In this document: positions 35,571-47,290 of the stretch, in pieces
Layout of the letters: each line of letters starts with the position of its first letter
Position numbering within the stretch: position 1 is the first letter of the stretch
Notes under the pieces: model-generated
What the model was told of the DNA's origin: nothing
The model's database searches: none
The model's input: the letters and a program-made list of their open reading frames with translations, nothing else
Made by a program: the position numbers and the translations under genes
Source of the DNA: Gentiana macrophylla
Taxonomy: Eukaryota > Streptophyta > Magnoliopsida > Gentianales > Gentianaceae
Assembly (NCBI GenBank): GCA_026214975.1
Contig: JAOBSW010000290.1
Coordinates: 1 to 64,000, forward strand
Direction: 5' to 3'
DNA length: 64,000 nt

Positions 35571-35582
35571 GCTCCGATACCA
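35571..35582 (-). other. Primer-binding site of element B
   Basis: On the minus strand TGGTATCGGAGC starts two bases after the 5' LTR. It is complementary to the 3' end of initiator tRNA-Met, with one difference from TGGTATCAGAGC. Confidence 0.75.
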
Positions 35583-36941
35583 ATTGTTGGATCGAGAACG
35601 CGCAATAAATACTACAGAGGGGGGGGGGGGGTGAATAGAGTATTATACCTTTTTTAAAAATTCGTCTAACCACTTTTAAAACACTTATGCAGATTGAAAA
35701 CAAAACAGTGGTTAACAGTCAAATTCGGAGTATACACTTAACTTAGTTCGGTTAATGAACCTCGGCGGAAGGTCTACTTTCAATTAACCAAAGGAACCTA
35801 AGTTAACTTCAGTTGATATCTTTCTAATCGAATTCAGTTTGTTAAGATAAGAGACCGTGATAGCAAAAGCGAAACTTATATCAATAGATTCTCTGCAGCG
35901 GGTTGAACACTTAACCAAAATCGAGAATAGCAAACTTGCAGATTCAGATTTTAAGTTATTAGCCTACAACATGCAGATTCTAAGTGTTCAAACAATAACA
36001 CGGAATTGCAGATTCAGTTTTTATCTTGTTTAAACCTAAGACATGCAATTCTAAGGTGTGTATCAAAATAATAAACTACCTAAAGCACATATGTGTGATC
36101 TATAAAAGATCACACCCACACACAAAGGTTTCACTAGATATAGCTTGAGTCTTGTACAAAATACAAAAGAGAGAAAATTTCAACACACTCACCAAAGGAG
36201 TACTTACAAAGAATCACTGCTTGGATTCTTGAACACGAACTCAGCTCCGTGAATTCGTAACCCGGATTCAGCTTCGTGAACCCGTATCTCAGCAGGACCG
36301 AACCCGAACTGCTGAACCACAGCTTGGACCAGTTGTGCCCTTGTTATTGCTCCTCAATAACAAGTGGAGAACACCTCTTTGCTACAACAAAGACTCACTA
36401 ACAATTTCCTTTAGAGCTACACTCTACACTCACACTCACTTTTCTTTGACACTCAATAAACTGAAAGGGGTTTACAATACAAGTGCTCAGAAAATAAGAG
36501 ATATAGAAGTTAGTAAAGAATGTTGACTTGAGGGAGAGGGCTGTTCTGAATTTTTGAAGTGGCTGAGGTAGTGTAAATATACTACTCAATTATTTTTCCA
36601 GCTGGCTTATGCAAATAGAGCAGTCGACTTATGTTGCGCAGATTTTGTCTTTTTAATCCAACGGTCCATTTAGCTTTTACAGTCTGACTTTGTAGTCCAA
36701 CGTTGCAGAAGCATCTTTTGCATCCAATGGCTCTTTTGAGTTGTACTAAAGTGACCTGCACACTTGACAACAACATTAAATCTGTGGATGTAAATAAAGT
36801 GGTGCAGAGAGCTAAACAGTCATATAGAGTCTTGAGAAGAACAAAATGTGTCACATGGAAGAAAGAGAGGGTGACACATTGATCAAGATAAGCACATGGC
36901 TCAAGATACACATACCAATATAAGAAATAATAGATCTAGAA

Positions 36942-37021
<80 letters not shown>

Positions 37022-37199
37022 ATATATATATATTTAGGAGAGGATATAAAATCAATTGACCCGTTTACCCACATAACCCGCACCAAACCAATAAAAAACC
37101 CGATATTCCATCATTAATGCCAAATATCCCTTGCATTAATTTAATATCATTATTACCCAAATCTCTTCTATTTACATATATCACTTCCCTTCTTCAAAA

Positions 37200-37940
37200 T
37201 TTCATCATTTCCCTTCTATTTTCTCTCCTATCATTTCCTATTTTTGGCTTTGGTTCAAACCTTTTTGGCAATTGAAAAAAGTAAAGGGGTGTTCAACCGT
37301 ATTTAATCCATCAAAAAGAAAGAAAACAATGGATTTCAACAAGACCGAGGATGAATCGGTGAATGGGTTTTCATCTCTACCAATTTGTTTTCGACATGGA
37401 GGAACACCCAGGTAAATTGATCGATCAAGGGCCATGGATTTTCGATAATATCTATAGTTCATTTGTTGATTTGTTTTTAATTTTTTTTAATTTTTTTAGT
37501 GTAAAACGGGGGCTGGATTGATTTGAACCATCTTATTGCTTTTCCATTGTCCTGAAAACGGCCATGGACAGAGCTTCGAAGACCCCATTCACAGTGATTC
37601 AACTTGGAAAAAACTACTACCAGGATTGTAAGATTCACAGTGATTCAATTTGGATTGTTTTCTTGCTTTTTTAAATTTTTTTTTTTTTTGAAAGGCCAAG
37701 TTTTTGAAGCAACCTAAGGCTGAGAATAAGACTATCCAGGTTTGTATTTTCACTTTTCATTGTTTTGAAAACTCCATGAACTTACCATGTTATTGATTTT
37801 TTTTTTGAACAAAATGTTATTGAACTCTAGGTTGTGCTTATTGACATGGACATATTTCTTGAGCTTGCATATGAAATTTGTTGGTTTTTTTTAAATTATT
37901 TTTAATTAAGTTTCTTTGTTCTATCTACTCTATTATTTTC
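37200..37940 (+). other. Helitron 5' region, possible captured fragment
   Basis: This is less AT-rich than the rest. It includes ATGGATTTCAACAAGACC (37329) and short open stretches that I do not recognise, interspersed with T-rich tracts like introns. It could be a captured host gene piece, but evidence is thin. Confidence 0.25.
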
Positions 37941-37944
37941 ATTG

Positions 37945-40085
37945 TGCTTTCTTGCTTAATACAATTATGATAAAAAAAATCATTTCCTGCAAATTAGTCA
38001 AACCAATTAATACCAAGAATTCTTAGATTACATTACATTTTGAAATATCTCTCGAGCTTGCATGTCAAATATAAAGTCAAATAATACATAATATTCTAAC
38101 AATAATTACCTACAATAATATCAAACATTCTTAAATTAAATTATATTTAAAAAATAAATTACTCATCCGAATATAATGTCATCCCAATATAATGTCAAAT
38201 ATTCATAGCATTATGGCATGCAAAATATTTTTCACATTAAGTTATAATATTTAAAAAATGATAAATTTAGTGTTTGCAAATAATGCAGAACATTCTAACA
38301 TTAATTGTATTTTAAAAAATATCTAAACTCAAATATATCATTTAATGCGAAATATTCAGACGTTAAATGCATCCCTATAATTTTGTCACCCCAAATAATG
38401 CCAGATATTTTTAAATTAATGACAATTAATGCAGAATATTTTTTCTTTGCTTAATAAAATTATGACAAAGGAAAGCATTTCCTGTAAATTAATACCAAAC
38501 ATTCTTAAATTACATTTCATTATTGAAATATAAAAAATTTAATTATAAATTAGCCATCCTAATATAATGTTAAATACTCATAACATTATGACACTTAATG
38601 CGAAATATTTTTTCATTAACTTATAGTATTTAAGAAAATTATAAGTTGAATTTTGTGAATTAATACAGAATATTCTAAAAATGATTACATTTTCAAAAAT
38701 ATCTAAACTCAAATAATGCAGAATATTCTAACAATAATTACCTACAATAATATCAAATATTCTTAAGTTACATTATATTTTGAAAAATAAACATATCAAT
38801 TATAAATTAGTCATCTCAATATAATGTCAAATATTCATAGCATTATGACACTTAATGCGAAATATTTTTCACATTAAGTTATAATATTTAAAAAATAATA
38901 AATTTAATGTTTGCAATTATTTAGAATATTCTAACATTAAATTGTATTTTAAAAAATATCTAAACTCAAATATATCATTTAATGTGAAATATTCAGACAT
39001 TAAATGCATCCCTAAAATTTTGTTACCCCAAATAATGCCATATATTCTTAATTAATGACAATTAATGCAGAATATTTTTTCTTGCTTAATAGAATTATGA
39101 CAAAAAATGTCATTTTCTGCAAATTAATACCAAACATTTCTTCAATTACATTACATTTTGAAATGTAACAAAAATTTAATTATAAATTAGTCATCCCAGT
39201 ATAATATCAAATACTCATAACATTATTTCACTTAATGCGAAATATTTTTTCATTAACTTACAGTATTTAAAAAATGATAAATTGAATTTTGTCAATTAAT
39301 GCATAATATTCTAACAATAATTACATTTTCAAAAATATCTAACGTCTAATAATGCAGAATATTCTAACAATAATTACCTACAATAATATAAAACATTCTT
39401 AAATTACATTATATTTTGAAAAATAAACAAATCAATTATAAATTAGTCATCCCAATATAAAGTCAAATTATTCATAGCAATATGGCATGCGAAATATTTT
39501 TCACATTAAGTTATAATATTTAAAAAATGATAAATTTAGTGTTTTCAATTATTTCAGAATATTCTAACATTAAATTGTATTTAAAAAAAATTCTAAACTC
39601 AAATATATTATTTAATGCGAATTATTCAAATATTAAATACATCCCTATATTTTGCCACCCCAAATAATGCTATATATTCTTAAATTAATGACACTTAATG
39701 CAGAATATTTTTTCTTGCTTAATACAATTATGATAAAGAAAATCATTTCCTACAAATTAATTCCAAACAATCTTAAATTACATCACATAAATTAAATATA
39801 ACCAAATTTAATTATAAATTAGCCATCCCAATATAATGTCGAATACTCATAACATTATGACATTTAATGCGAAGTATTTTTTCATTTACTTATAGTATTT
39901 AAAAAATGATAAATTGAATTTTGTGAATTAATGGAGAATATTCTTACAATGATTACATTTTCAAAAATATCTAAACTCAAATAATACAGAATATTCTAAC
40001 AATAATTACCTACAATAATATCAAACATTCTTATGTTACATTATATTTTGAAAAATAAACAAATGAATTATAAATTAAATTATAA
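37945..40085 (+). repeat. Tandem repeat, ~635-bp unit, in the Helitron
   Basis: Landmarks recur at a fixed step. TTGCTTAATA..ATTATGA is at about 37950, 38448, 39081 and 39715. ATTCTAACAATAATTACC is at about 38092, 38729, 39363 and 39996. AATATAATGTCAAATATTCATAG or a variant is at about 38192, 38819 and 39453. The step is about 635 bp (the first unit is shorter), giving a little over three copies. Each unit holds two related halves (CATAGCATTATG / CATAACATTATG), so the structure is dimeric. Confidence 0.85.
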
Positions 40086-40302
40086 ACAAATGATGCTATC
40101 TTCTTTGACATCCTTTAATGATTGTGATTCTATCTGCAATGACATCCTTTAATGATTGAAATGTTGCAAGTTATTTACATTAATTCATTTTATCGTACGA
40201 TCATGCATTGGGTTTGCTTCATTTTATTTTTTCAGAAGAGTATTTATTTAAAATTTTATAAATTATGGATGATTCACTGTTTTATTTTACGTTGAGTTAT
40301 CT

Positions 40303-40317
40303 CCGTGCATAGCACGG
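40303..40317 (+). other. Helitron 3' terminal hairpin
   Basis: A six-base perfect stem (CCGTGC/GCACGG) with an ATA loop lies just before the CTAG end. Confidence 0.85.
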
Positions 40318-40328
40318 GTAAATTGCTA

Positions 40329-40374
<46 letters not shown>

Positions 40375-41992
40375 GCTTAATACCATGTATTATCCTAAAC
40401 GATGTACACATAAAATATCTGTATATATAATATAGTCATGCAGTCATGCGTTGCAAATAATCAGAAGGTTTATCCAAGATTTAAACAAACACAAGATACT
40501 ATTTATCAAGCATACAGCATATGTTATATATTGCAACCTATAAAAGAAATAAATATACATACAGATTCACCAAGTATCACAAAAATAAAAAAAATAAAAA
40601 AAAAAAAATCCGGATGTAAGTATTTATCATTTTAGCATGCGATATAGACCATACAATTTACAAACCATTGACTCATATTAAAAAGGCTTTGACTTTCCCA
40701 TTTATCACAAATACAAATAGTTGCAAAGCATTAACAAAACTCATGTCTTTATATAATGTGATGTACAGACAATATAGTTTAAAACATGCAAAATCGAAAC
40801 AAACCAAAAAGGACAAAACCTGGACCTCTTTTTGAATAAAATCCGAAACTAATAAAAGCGATTATTAAAACCAAACTTAAGTCTACAAACATCATTAATG
40901 AGAAATAAGCATGTTTTAACACGAGAGATTAAGCGAGGATTTGATTTACTGAGCATTTAGAGAGACAAAGATCAAAGCATGCAAAATCCGATTTTGATCT
41001 AAAAGCGGATTAATGAGATAAAACATAGAGTGCGATCAACAAAATAGATCTCGAAGAAAGATTAGGATCGGATCCTTTGAGCTTTGGACAAGCGATGACG
41101 GTTGATTGGAGAAATGCACAAGCTAACACACAGATTAAGTCATATTTCATAAAAGGACTAGTAAAGATCAAAGCTTTACCACGATTGCCTCAGTTAGAAG
41201 ATTGGGCATGCATTTTCTTTGATTAAAGATTTAGGCATATTAATTACTAAAATATTAAATCTTTACCACTCAGATTTGACAAAAGGCCCTCGAGGCTGAA
41301 ATAGACAAGCAGACAAAATAAAACTTAATTCGAACATAAAAAGTAAAGGAGGACTTCCCGAATAGCAGATTCACGAGTTGAGGTTTGATTTGGACATCAT
41401 AGGCCTCGAAATTTGTCATCATCGGCCTCGGCTATGATGTCGAGGTTCATCACGGAGCCTCTCTACCTTCACGGACCACCTTGGCTTCGAGCGGGCAAAT
41501 GACTCAAGCAAGCCGACAAGACCGACTCGCAAGGAGTCCAGGAGTTGCAGAGAGCTTTTGTGAAGAATCATTTCAGAGAGAAAGCGATTAAGAAATTTTC
41601 TCAAGAAGCTATTTTGGGTGAGAGAGAGAGAGTGAAACCATTCGATTTTTCAATAGAAGAAGGAAGACATGGAAGAGGAAAGAAAGTAGAGAAATGTTGG
41701 GAGCCTTTTCAGATTATTGAAGAATTGAAATGAAAAGGACGGTTATGAGGTAGTGGGTAATAGAAGCGAGAAGATGGAGTAGTTACGAGGCGACTTCTTG
41801 AAACTTTCTAGGAGGCAAAACAAGGGGCGGTACATGGTTTTGGTTTTATGGAAAAGATGGGTTTTGTGATATAATAATAAGTAATATAATTAGGTATAGG
41901 AGATATTTGGGCCAAAAATAAATTGGGATAAAAATGATAAAAAAAAAAAAGGCTGTGGGTGAAGAAAGATCTTGGTGACATTATTTATATAT

Positions 41993-41994
<2 letters not shown>

Positions 41995-42075
<81 letters not shown>
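41995..42075. repeat. (TA)n microsatellite in B LTR
   Basis: About 40 TA units. The left LTR copy has about 15 at the equivalent place. Confidence 0.93.
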
Positions 42076-42078
<3 letters not shown>

Positions 42079-42560
42079 ATATATGTAGTAAAATAATATA
42101 TGTAGAAATATACAGTATTATTTCTATATAATACTAGAGGTAATGACAAATACAAAACAATGATGATATAATATAATAGAATGTCTTATGTCACATTATA
42201 AGATAAAAGTTATGTCATAATTAAAATCATTTGACACATTTACAAAATTTGATCTTTTAATATGACACACGTAGACTTAGATAAAATACTTATAGAGCAA
42301 TTTGTGTGACATATAAAAATTGATAGAATTGAAACCAATGTGACACACTCAAAATATTGATCAAATAATTATAGCATCAAAAGATATTTTAGTCACATAT
42401 AAAATATGGAAATTAAACTTGATGTGATTTGATTATTTTCAAACACATGTCACTTAGGATAAAGTCATTTAGTGACATAGTTAATTGTAGAGTAATTATG
42501 AGATATATCCCAAAATAAATATATTTTGAAATACATCAACACAAAATACTCAACAAATAC

Positions 42561-42786
42561 TTGGTATCATATTTAAAAACAAGTAATAAGACTTAATTTT
42601 TGATATATTTTCGTTGCACAAATTCAGTAAACTCAACAGTCAGCAGATTACTAAGTGTCAGCAGACTACTGAAGTATCAGCAGGCTGCCGAAATTGTTGA
42701 GTTTGTTAACTCCAAAAGTTTTAAGTGTTAAGTTTATTCACCCCCCCTCCTCTAAACCTAACCAAAGCCTTTTCAAGGGACCAACA
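42561..42786 (+). repeat. 3' LTR of element A, last part
   Basis: It continues A's LTR after element B: TTGGTATCATATTTAAAAACAAG...GGGACCAACA, followed by the GTTGG duplication. CAG is intact here (GTCAGCAGATTACTAAG), where the 5' LTR has changed forms. Confidence 0.88.
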
Positions 42787-43106
42787 GTTGGTATTAGATT
42801 CAACTTTCAAAGAAGTTGAATGTTAGTGTGGTGGCCGCGGAAGTATATTCGTTGTAGTTTCTTTATCATCTACCCTTTACTTACTGGGTGAGTCATTTGA
42901 GCGAGCTTTGCCAGTTGAAGGTATGGAATTTCAGAGTTCAATGAATTTGGAAAGGCTTTACATATTTAAGAATCATTTAAGCTGGGCTGTTAGAATATCA
43001 AATTGAGCTTAATGTATAAAGACTTATACTTTGGGGTTTCAATTTGCTTATATTGAGTGTACTCTTGACTGGTTTTAGATTATTAGCCAAGGAATATCTT
43101 ATTTTC

Positions 43107-43210
<104 letters not shown>

Positions 43211-43242
43211 ACATTTACTGGTAATTTTTTTATATCGTTCAG

Positions 43243-43721
43243 GGAGGTAATGTGAATAAACCACCTAACATTGCAACAAGACAGAGAAATGGTGGTCTTG
43301 TTGAGCCAGCAGCGCCAGAAAAATATGTAATCATACCTACATGGAATCTATGCTTCAATTCATTATATTTCATTTCCTAATATGACTAACGAATATTGGA
43401 TCTTTGTAGGATGCGATTGTGATGACTGTTAATTCTAATGCATCACTTGCACCTATTGAGGTCGTTGAAAAGTATTTTGGACCACAACGTCATAGTCATG
43501 TCTTTGGCTTCGGAGGTGGGATTAAAAGGAAACATTTTAATGATTCTCATGCTATCTATACTAATGAGATTGTGGCTAAGCTCATTGAGAAGGAAGAAGA
43601 AATTAGCAAGCTTAAGAGATGCATGGATGAATTTGAATGTAGATTGTCCCTAATGGAAGATGACAAACAACCAACTTCAACTTCTGAAGCGCCTCTACCT
43701 TTTGAAGATAAACTTGACTAA
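43243..43721 (+). pseudogene. Last exons of the CACTA gene
   Basis: Exon 43243-43326 (acceptor TCGTTCAG, donor GTAATC) encodes G-G-N-V-N-K-P-P-N. Exon 43410-43721 (acceptor TTTGTAG) encodes V-V-E-K-Y-F-G-P-Q-R-H-S-H-V-F-G-F-G-G-G, then a charged coiled coil (L-I-E-K-E-E-E-I-S-K-L-K-R-C) and a stop. 'FGp.r...v.GfG.G' followed by a coiled coil is the usual C-terminus of Transposase_24 proteins. Both exons are phase 0, contain no stops, and join in phase. Confidence 0.65.
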
Positions 43722-45094
43722 GTATTAACATTGATTTACTTTGTTAGTGTATACATCCAAACAAGTGATCTGTTATATTTTGCATTATAAGTATATTCTA
43801 TCATGTTATCATTTTCACTTACCACGTGATAGTAAAGACCACAACTAACACATGAATGTAAATCATGATATATTTCTCATGTTAGACATTGTATTACTTC
43901 TAAGGTTGCAAACAAATTAGTCTATATTATTTTACTTTTATTTGGATTTCATAATTTTCTAATAGGGATGGAGCTTCTTTTTTTGTGGACCAACAGAATA
44001 CAGATGATGTTCTCGGTATGTTTTTGGGAGGTATGATTCCTTGAATCTTGCATTCTGTCACATGTTCTATTATAGATTGCTCATCCGCCTTTAAGATGCA
44101 TAGTTAACTTAATTAGTATATTGGTTCTATATTCATGTTGCTAATGTATGCATATAAGGATTTGTTTATATTTCTGTAATTTTTGCATAAAAGTGGTTAT
44201 TAATACTGCTGAATGGAACTTTATTGGTTCTATATGCACGGTTGTCATATATGTATTCCAAGCCTTTGTAATATGGTGGGTGCCCAAAGGATAAATATTG
44301 AGACATTGGAATGCTATCAATCTTTCATTTGTTGAACTTGCAAACATTAAATATTAAGAATGTGAAATAAGAATTATTTGTTGGATTTGAGTGGGCTTTA
44401 ACCAGTTTCCGAGGATTCAAGTATATATTGTTAATGAATCCTAGCTGTTTCATGTACATAAGCAGAGTTTGGTTCTTGCACATGTTTTCATCTGTAAATG
44501 TCTCTACAGAATTAAATACATGTCAAGCTGCTTACATGGGTAAATTGCATCATGCTTATATTCTTATGTGCAAAGCTGAATGTCATGCTTGTTAATGAAT
44601 CCTAGCTGTTCTTAGTGATGTGTAACTTTGGTGACTATTTTTTTGTTTGTTATAGATGGTTGTAATACACCGATTGTTGTTAATGAAAGTGTGCTTCTCC
44701 CAAGATTTTATTATACTAATCATCTTTTTTATTTGATTTGTTTTGATTTTATTTTCATTGTAGGTCCTTTTGAAGAAATATTCAAGCATGGATGATGTAT
44801 GATATTTTGAAGTAACAATCAAGTGACCTACGAATGATTGTTGCGTTATAGAGGTGGATCTTCGGAATTAATCTTATTATCCATGTACGTGAAACTCATA
44901 TTTTGGAATAAGCTAAGGTTATGTATAATAATTAGAATATGGGAATAGGAGGTGGATTAGTTGTATGTATGAAATGTTTTGTTCAATATAATGTTATGTT
45001 CTAAATATCAATTAAATTGGTAGTCATGTTGTTGTTACAAGGCTATTTGAAGAGGGGTGAACCAAATTATGGTGATAATTTGATGTTTTAAAAA
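43722..45094. other. CACTA 3' untranslated and intergenic region
   Basis: This is AT-rich and non-coding. A possible small exon-like stretch lies at 43965-44031 (ends TTGGGAG|GTATGA). The block GTTAATGAATCCTAGCTGTT occurs twice, near 44432 and 44591. No other gene is seen. Confidence 0.4.
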
Positions 45095-45437
45095 AAAGTT
45101 TAATGAGGGGGTTAATAGTAATAGTGACGGTAAATTTCATCATTAAAACAATTTTTACATGTCAAAATCATGATATAATGAGGGTATACGTATCATTAAC
45201 AAAAATTTTAATGAGGTGCAAATGGATTTATTATGAAAATTTTTATTGTAATTAAAAGCTAGTTTGTAACGAGAGGCAGAAATGTAATATGACAGTACGT
45301 AGTGTCGTTATATGTTTTCTAATGACAGGAAAATGAACTTGTAATGACCGAAGTAACTGTGATTAATACAAATTTTTTAATGAGAGTATAAAATCTATCA
45401 TTAATATATTACATCAATAATGAAAGGACAACTTCCT
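45095..45437. repeat. CACTA right subterminal repeat region
   Basis: Many short copies of TTAATGAG/C and its inverse CATTAA occur (for example near 45098, 45180, 45210, 45305, 45341 and 45379). They continue after element C at 54800-54900 (GTAATGAAGG, TTTAATGACTGG, TTAATGACCGG). This is the expected binding-site array next to a CACTA end. Confidence 0.6.
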
Positions 45438-47272
45438 GTTAGTAATATCATCCGCAGCGGAAGCGATTTTAAGGATCTAGATCTATAAAATACACGTAAT
45501 AAAATAACTAGATCTACATCTACAAGGAGGTTGTAGAACATACCTCTTGGATCTCAAAATCCAAGTTGGAGAACCGCAATGGAAAGAACGAAGATGTGAA
45601 GAGCACCACGATCTTCCGTACGTGTGATCCAAGCAACTCCCGGTGGAAGGAAATCCTCGTCTCGAATCCTTCGGATATGCTACCCGGAAAATCTCCAAGA
45701 TTTTCCTTTGTTACACCCTTGGCCGAAAATTTCCTTCTTCCTCTCTAAGAGGAGAAGTCGAATTTTACATTGTGTGTTAAGGCTTGGGAGAACTCTCTTT
45801 ATATAGGAGAGTAAAACTTAGCCTCCAAGGATTTAATAATTAATACAAAATCAATTATAATAATCCTATTAAATAAAAGATAATCCCATAATATTCTAGA
45901 ACAAATCTAGAATAACATTTATCTTTATTTCTTTCCATAAATATTTATCCAATAAATATTTTATGCACATGTCTTATTAATCCACAAGAAACTAATTCTT
46001 GTTCCAAAAATAAGGCATGGGGCGAAAATTATATGCATTGACCTAGTCAAAATTAATTTTGCCATAACACAATAATTGGGCCAAGATTATGAAAAATGTC
46101 TTTTCCACATATTTAATTATTTAGCCCAACTAATTTAATAGTCCACTAAACAATTAATTCACATATCGTTTTAATAAAGTCCAACAAGAACTAAATTAAT
46201 ATTATTAGGATTCGACGTCCGAGAATAGCTATGCTATATTAGGAGGCATGTCGGGGACCATGGACTAATAATCAGCGGCTCCGATAAATCAAATAAATAA
46301 TTATCTTACGAACAGAATAATTATATTCGATAAATCAATCACAGGAATATGCCACCATAATCCCGTGACTGCACTCCTCCGATTATGAGATTATATTTAT
46401 CTCTCACGAGAATAATAATAAGCGTCCATTGATATAATCATTACATATGGATTAATCCTCCACCATTTGTTCATTCTAAATCGGGAAGTTACCGTTAACC
46501 CTTTCTAGAACCTCTTATCCTTATTTACCATTAACCCCCTAGTGATCAATTAATTCATACAACTCACTGGTAGCTAATCAGTGTAATATGAACTCCATGG
46601 ATCGATCAGTTTCTAGGATTAACAAATAAGGGAACTGTCTATCTACTTCCAGAAATGGAAGGAATGGATTCGTATCTGTGATAACACAGACTACTCACTC
46701 AATCCAGTACAATGCCAAGATGGGGTAATTCAGACCACAGACTCAGTGTAATCCTTAACCGTCAAGTCAAACTTCATACTGATTCAAGTAGTTGACTGTG
46801 ATCACCTCAGGATTAAGATATATCCATAAATATGATCATCCATTGATTCGATAAGAATTCTCAATTACGGAATTATATCGTGAACTCTAATCAAATCGGT
46901 CCAGCCCTATATCATATATCTATCATATATAATTGCCCCATTATGTTCTCTTAACCGAAAGTCCGGATAAGACAATCACACCTATTGTGTTCTGGGCGCA
47001 TTAATAGCACGTTAAAGGAAAGACCCGATACTCTCGATTAACTTCACTACGGGCTAATTGTATTTTAAGTACATCTTCACTAACTCAATCCTCCCGTGTA
47101 TATACCATACACTGAGTTAAGTGATTACATAAACGATATACTTTAGGGTTTTAGTAGTGTAAATACTATTGTCACATCGGTGAATATGAGAATAATAAAT
47201 ATGAATAATAATATCATTTCATTTATTAAATAAAACAATTACAAAATTGTCTTTCGGGCATCACACCTAACA
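45438..47272 (-). repeat. 3' LTR of element C (left copy)
   Basis: A 1835-bp LTR, near-identical to 52951-54781. The minus-strand TATA-like TATATAAAGAG is at 45805-45795. CAG and CTG are largely intact in this copy. Confidence 0.92.
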
Positions 47273-47290
47273 ATCTCCCACTTGCACGAA
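47273..47290 (-). other. Polypurine tract of element C
   Basis: The minus-strand AAGTGGGAGATT lies directly before the LTR start TGTTAGG. This is a typical plant LTR-element arrangement. Confidence 0.7.

Larger units (their letters stand above)
37019..40329 (+). mobile_element. Non-autonomous Helitron in element B LTR
   Basis: The 5' end is TC after A in a TA repeat, leading into TATTTAGGAGAGGATATAAA. The 3' end is CTAG followed by T, with hairpin CCGTGC-ATA-GCACGG at 40303-40317 nine bases upstream. Insertion between A and T, no target duplication, and the hairpin plus CTRR end are the Helitron hallmarks. The left copy of the LTR lacks it, so the edges are confirmed except for a few TA units at the 5' end. 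No Rep/helicase is seen. Confidence 0.85.
28427..42555 (-). mobile_element. Element B: minus-strand gag-only LTR retrotransposon
   Basis: The element has TGTTGG...CAACA ends and long LTRs at 28427-31935 and 35585-42555 (the latter enlarged by a Helitron). The internal region of about 3.65 kb has, on the minus strand, a primer site (35582-35571), a gag gene, and a polypurine tract (31948-31936). No protease, integrase or RT is present. It sits in A's 3' LTR. The right flank is AATAC and the left AATCA(T). A's intact 5' LTR reads AATAC here, so the left copy looks altered. This is a TR-GAG-like non-autonomous element. Confidence 0.88.
35585..42555 (-). repeat. 5' LTR of element B (right copy, with Helitron)
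   Basis: It is the same LTR as 28427-31935, with the Helitron 37019-40329 inserted in its first (TA)n tract and a longer second (TA)n tract at 41995-42075. Confidence 0.87.
13071..42786 (+). mobile_element. Element A: plus-strand Sirevirus-like copia, with nested insertions
   Basis: GTTGG flanks both sides (13066-13070 and 42787-42791), and the element runs from TGTTGG to CCAACA. In order: 5' LTR, primer site, gag, protease, integrase, RT, RNase H, a spacer with TATA box, a long extra ORF, and a 3' LTR split by element B. It sits in an intron of the CACTA gene. Without its passengers (15553-15834, 17190-18753, 28427-42555) it is about 13.7 kb, long for copia but normal for Sireviruses with an extra ORF. 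Confidence 0.9.

Noticed and set aside
36901..37086. Minus-strand ORF rich in Tyr-Ile repeats
   Set aside because: It is the translation of the (TA)n microsatellite at the Helitron edge, not a gene. The same applies to 9499-9690, 31223-31528 and 42998-43264.
37945..40085. CRISPR-like array
   Set aside because: The repeats are contiguous ~635-bp units without spacers, inside a plant Helitron.
45566..45806. ORFs repeated at 45483-45806 and 52996-53261
   Set aside because: They are duplicated only because they lie in the two LTRs of element C. LTRs are non-coding, and conservation there does not imply a protein.
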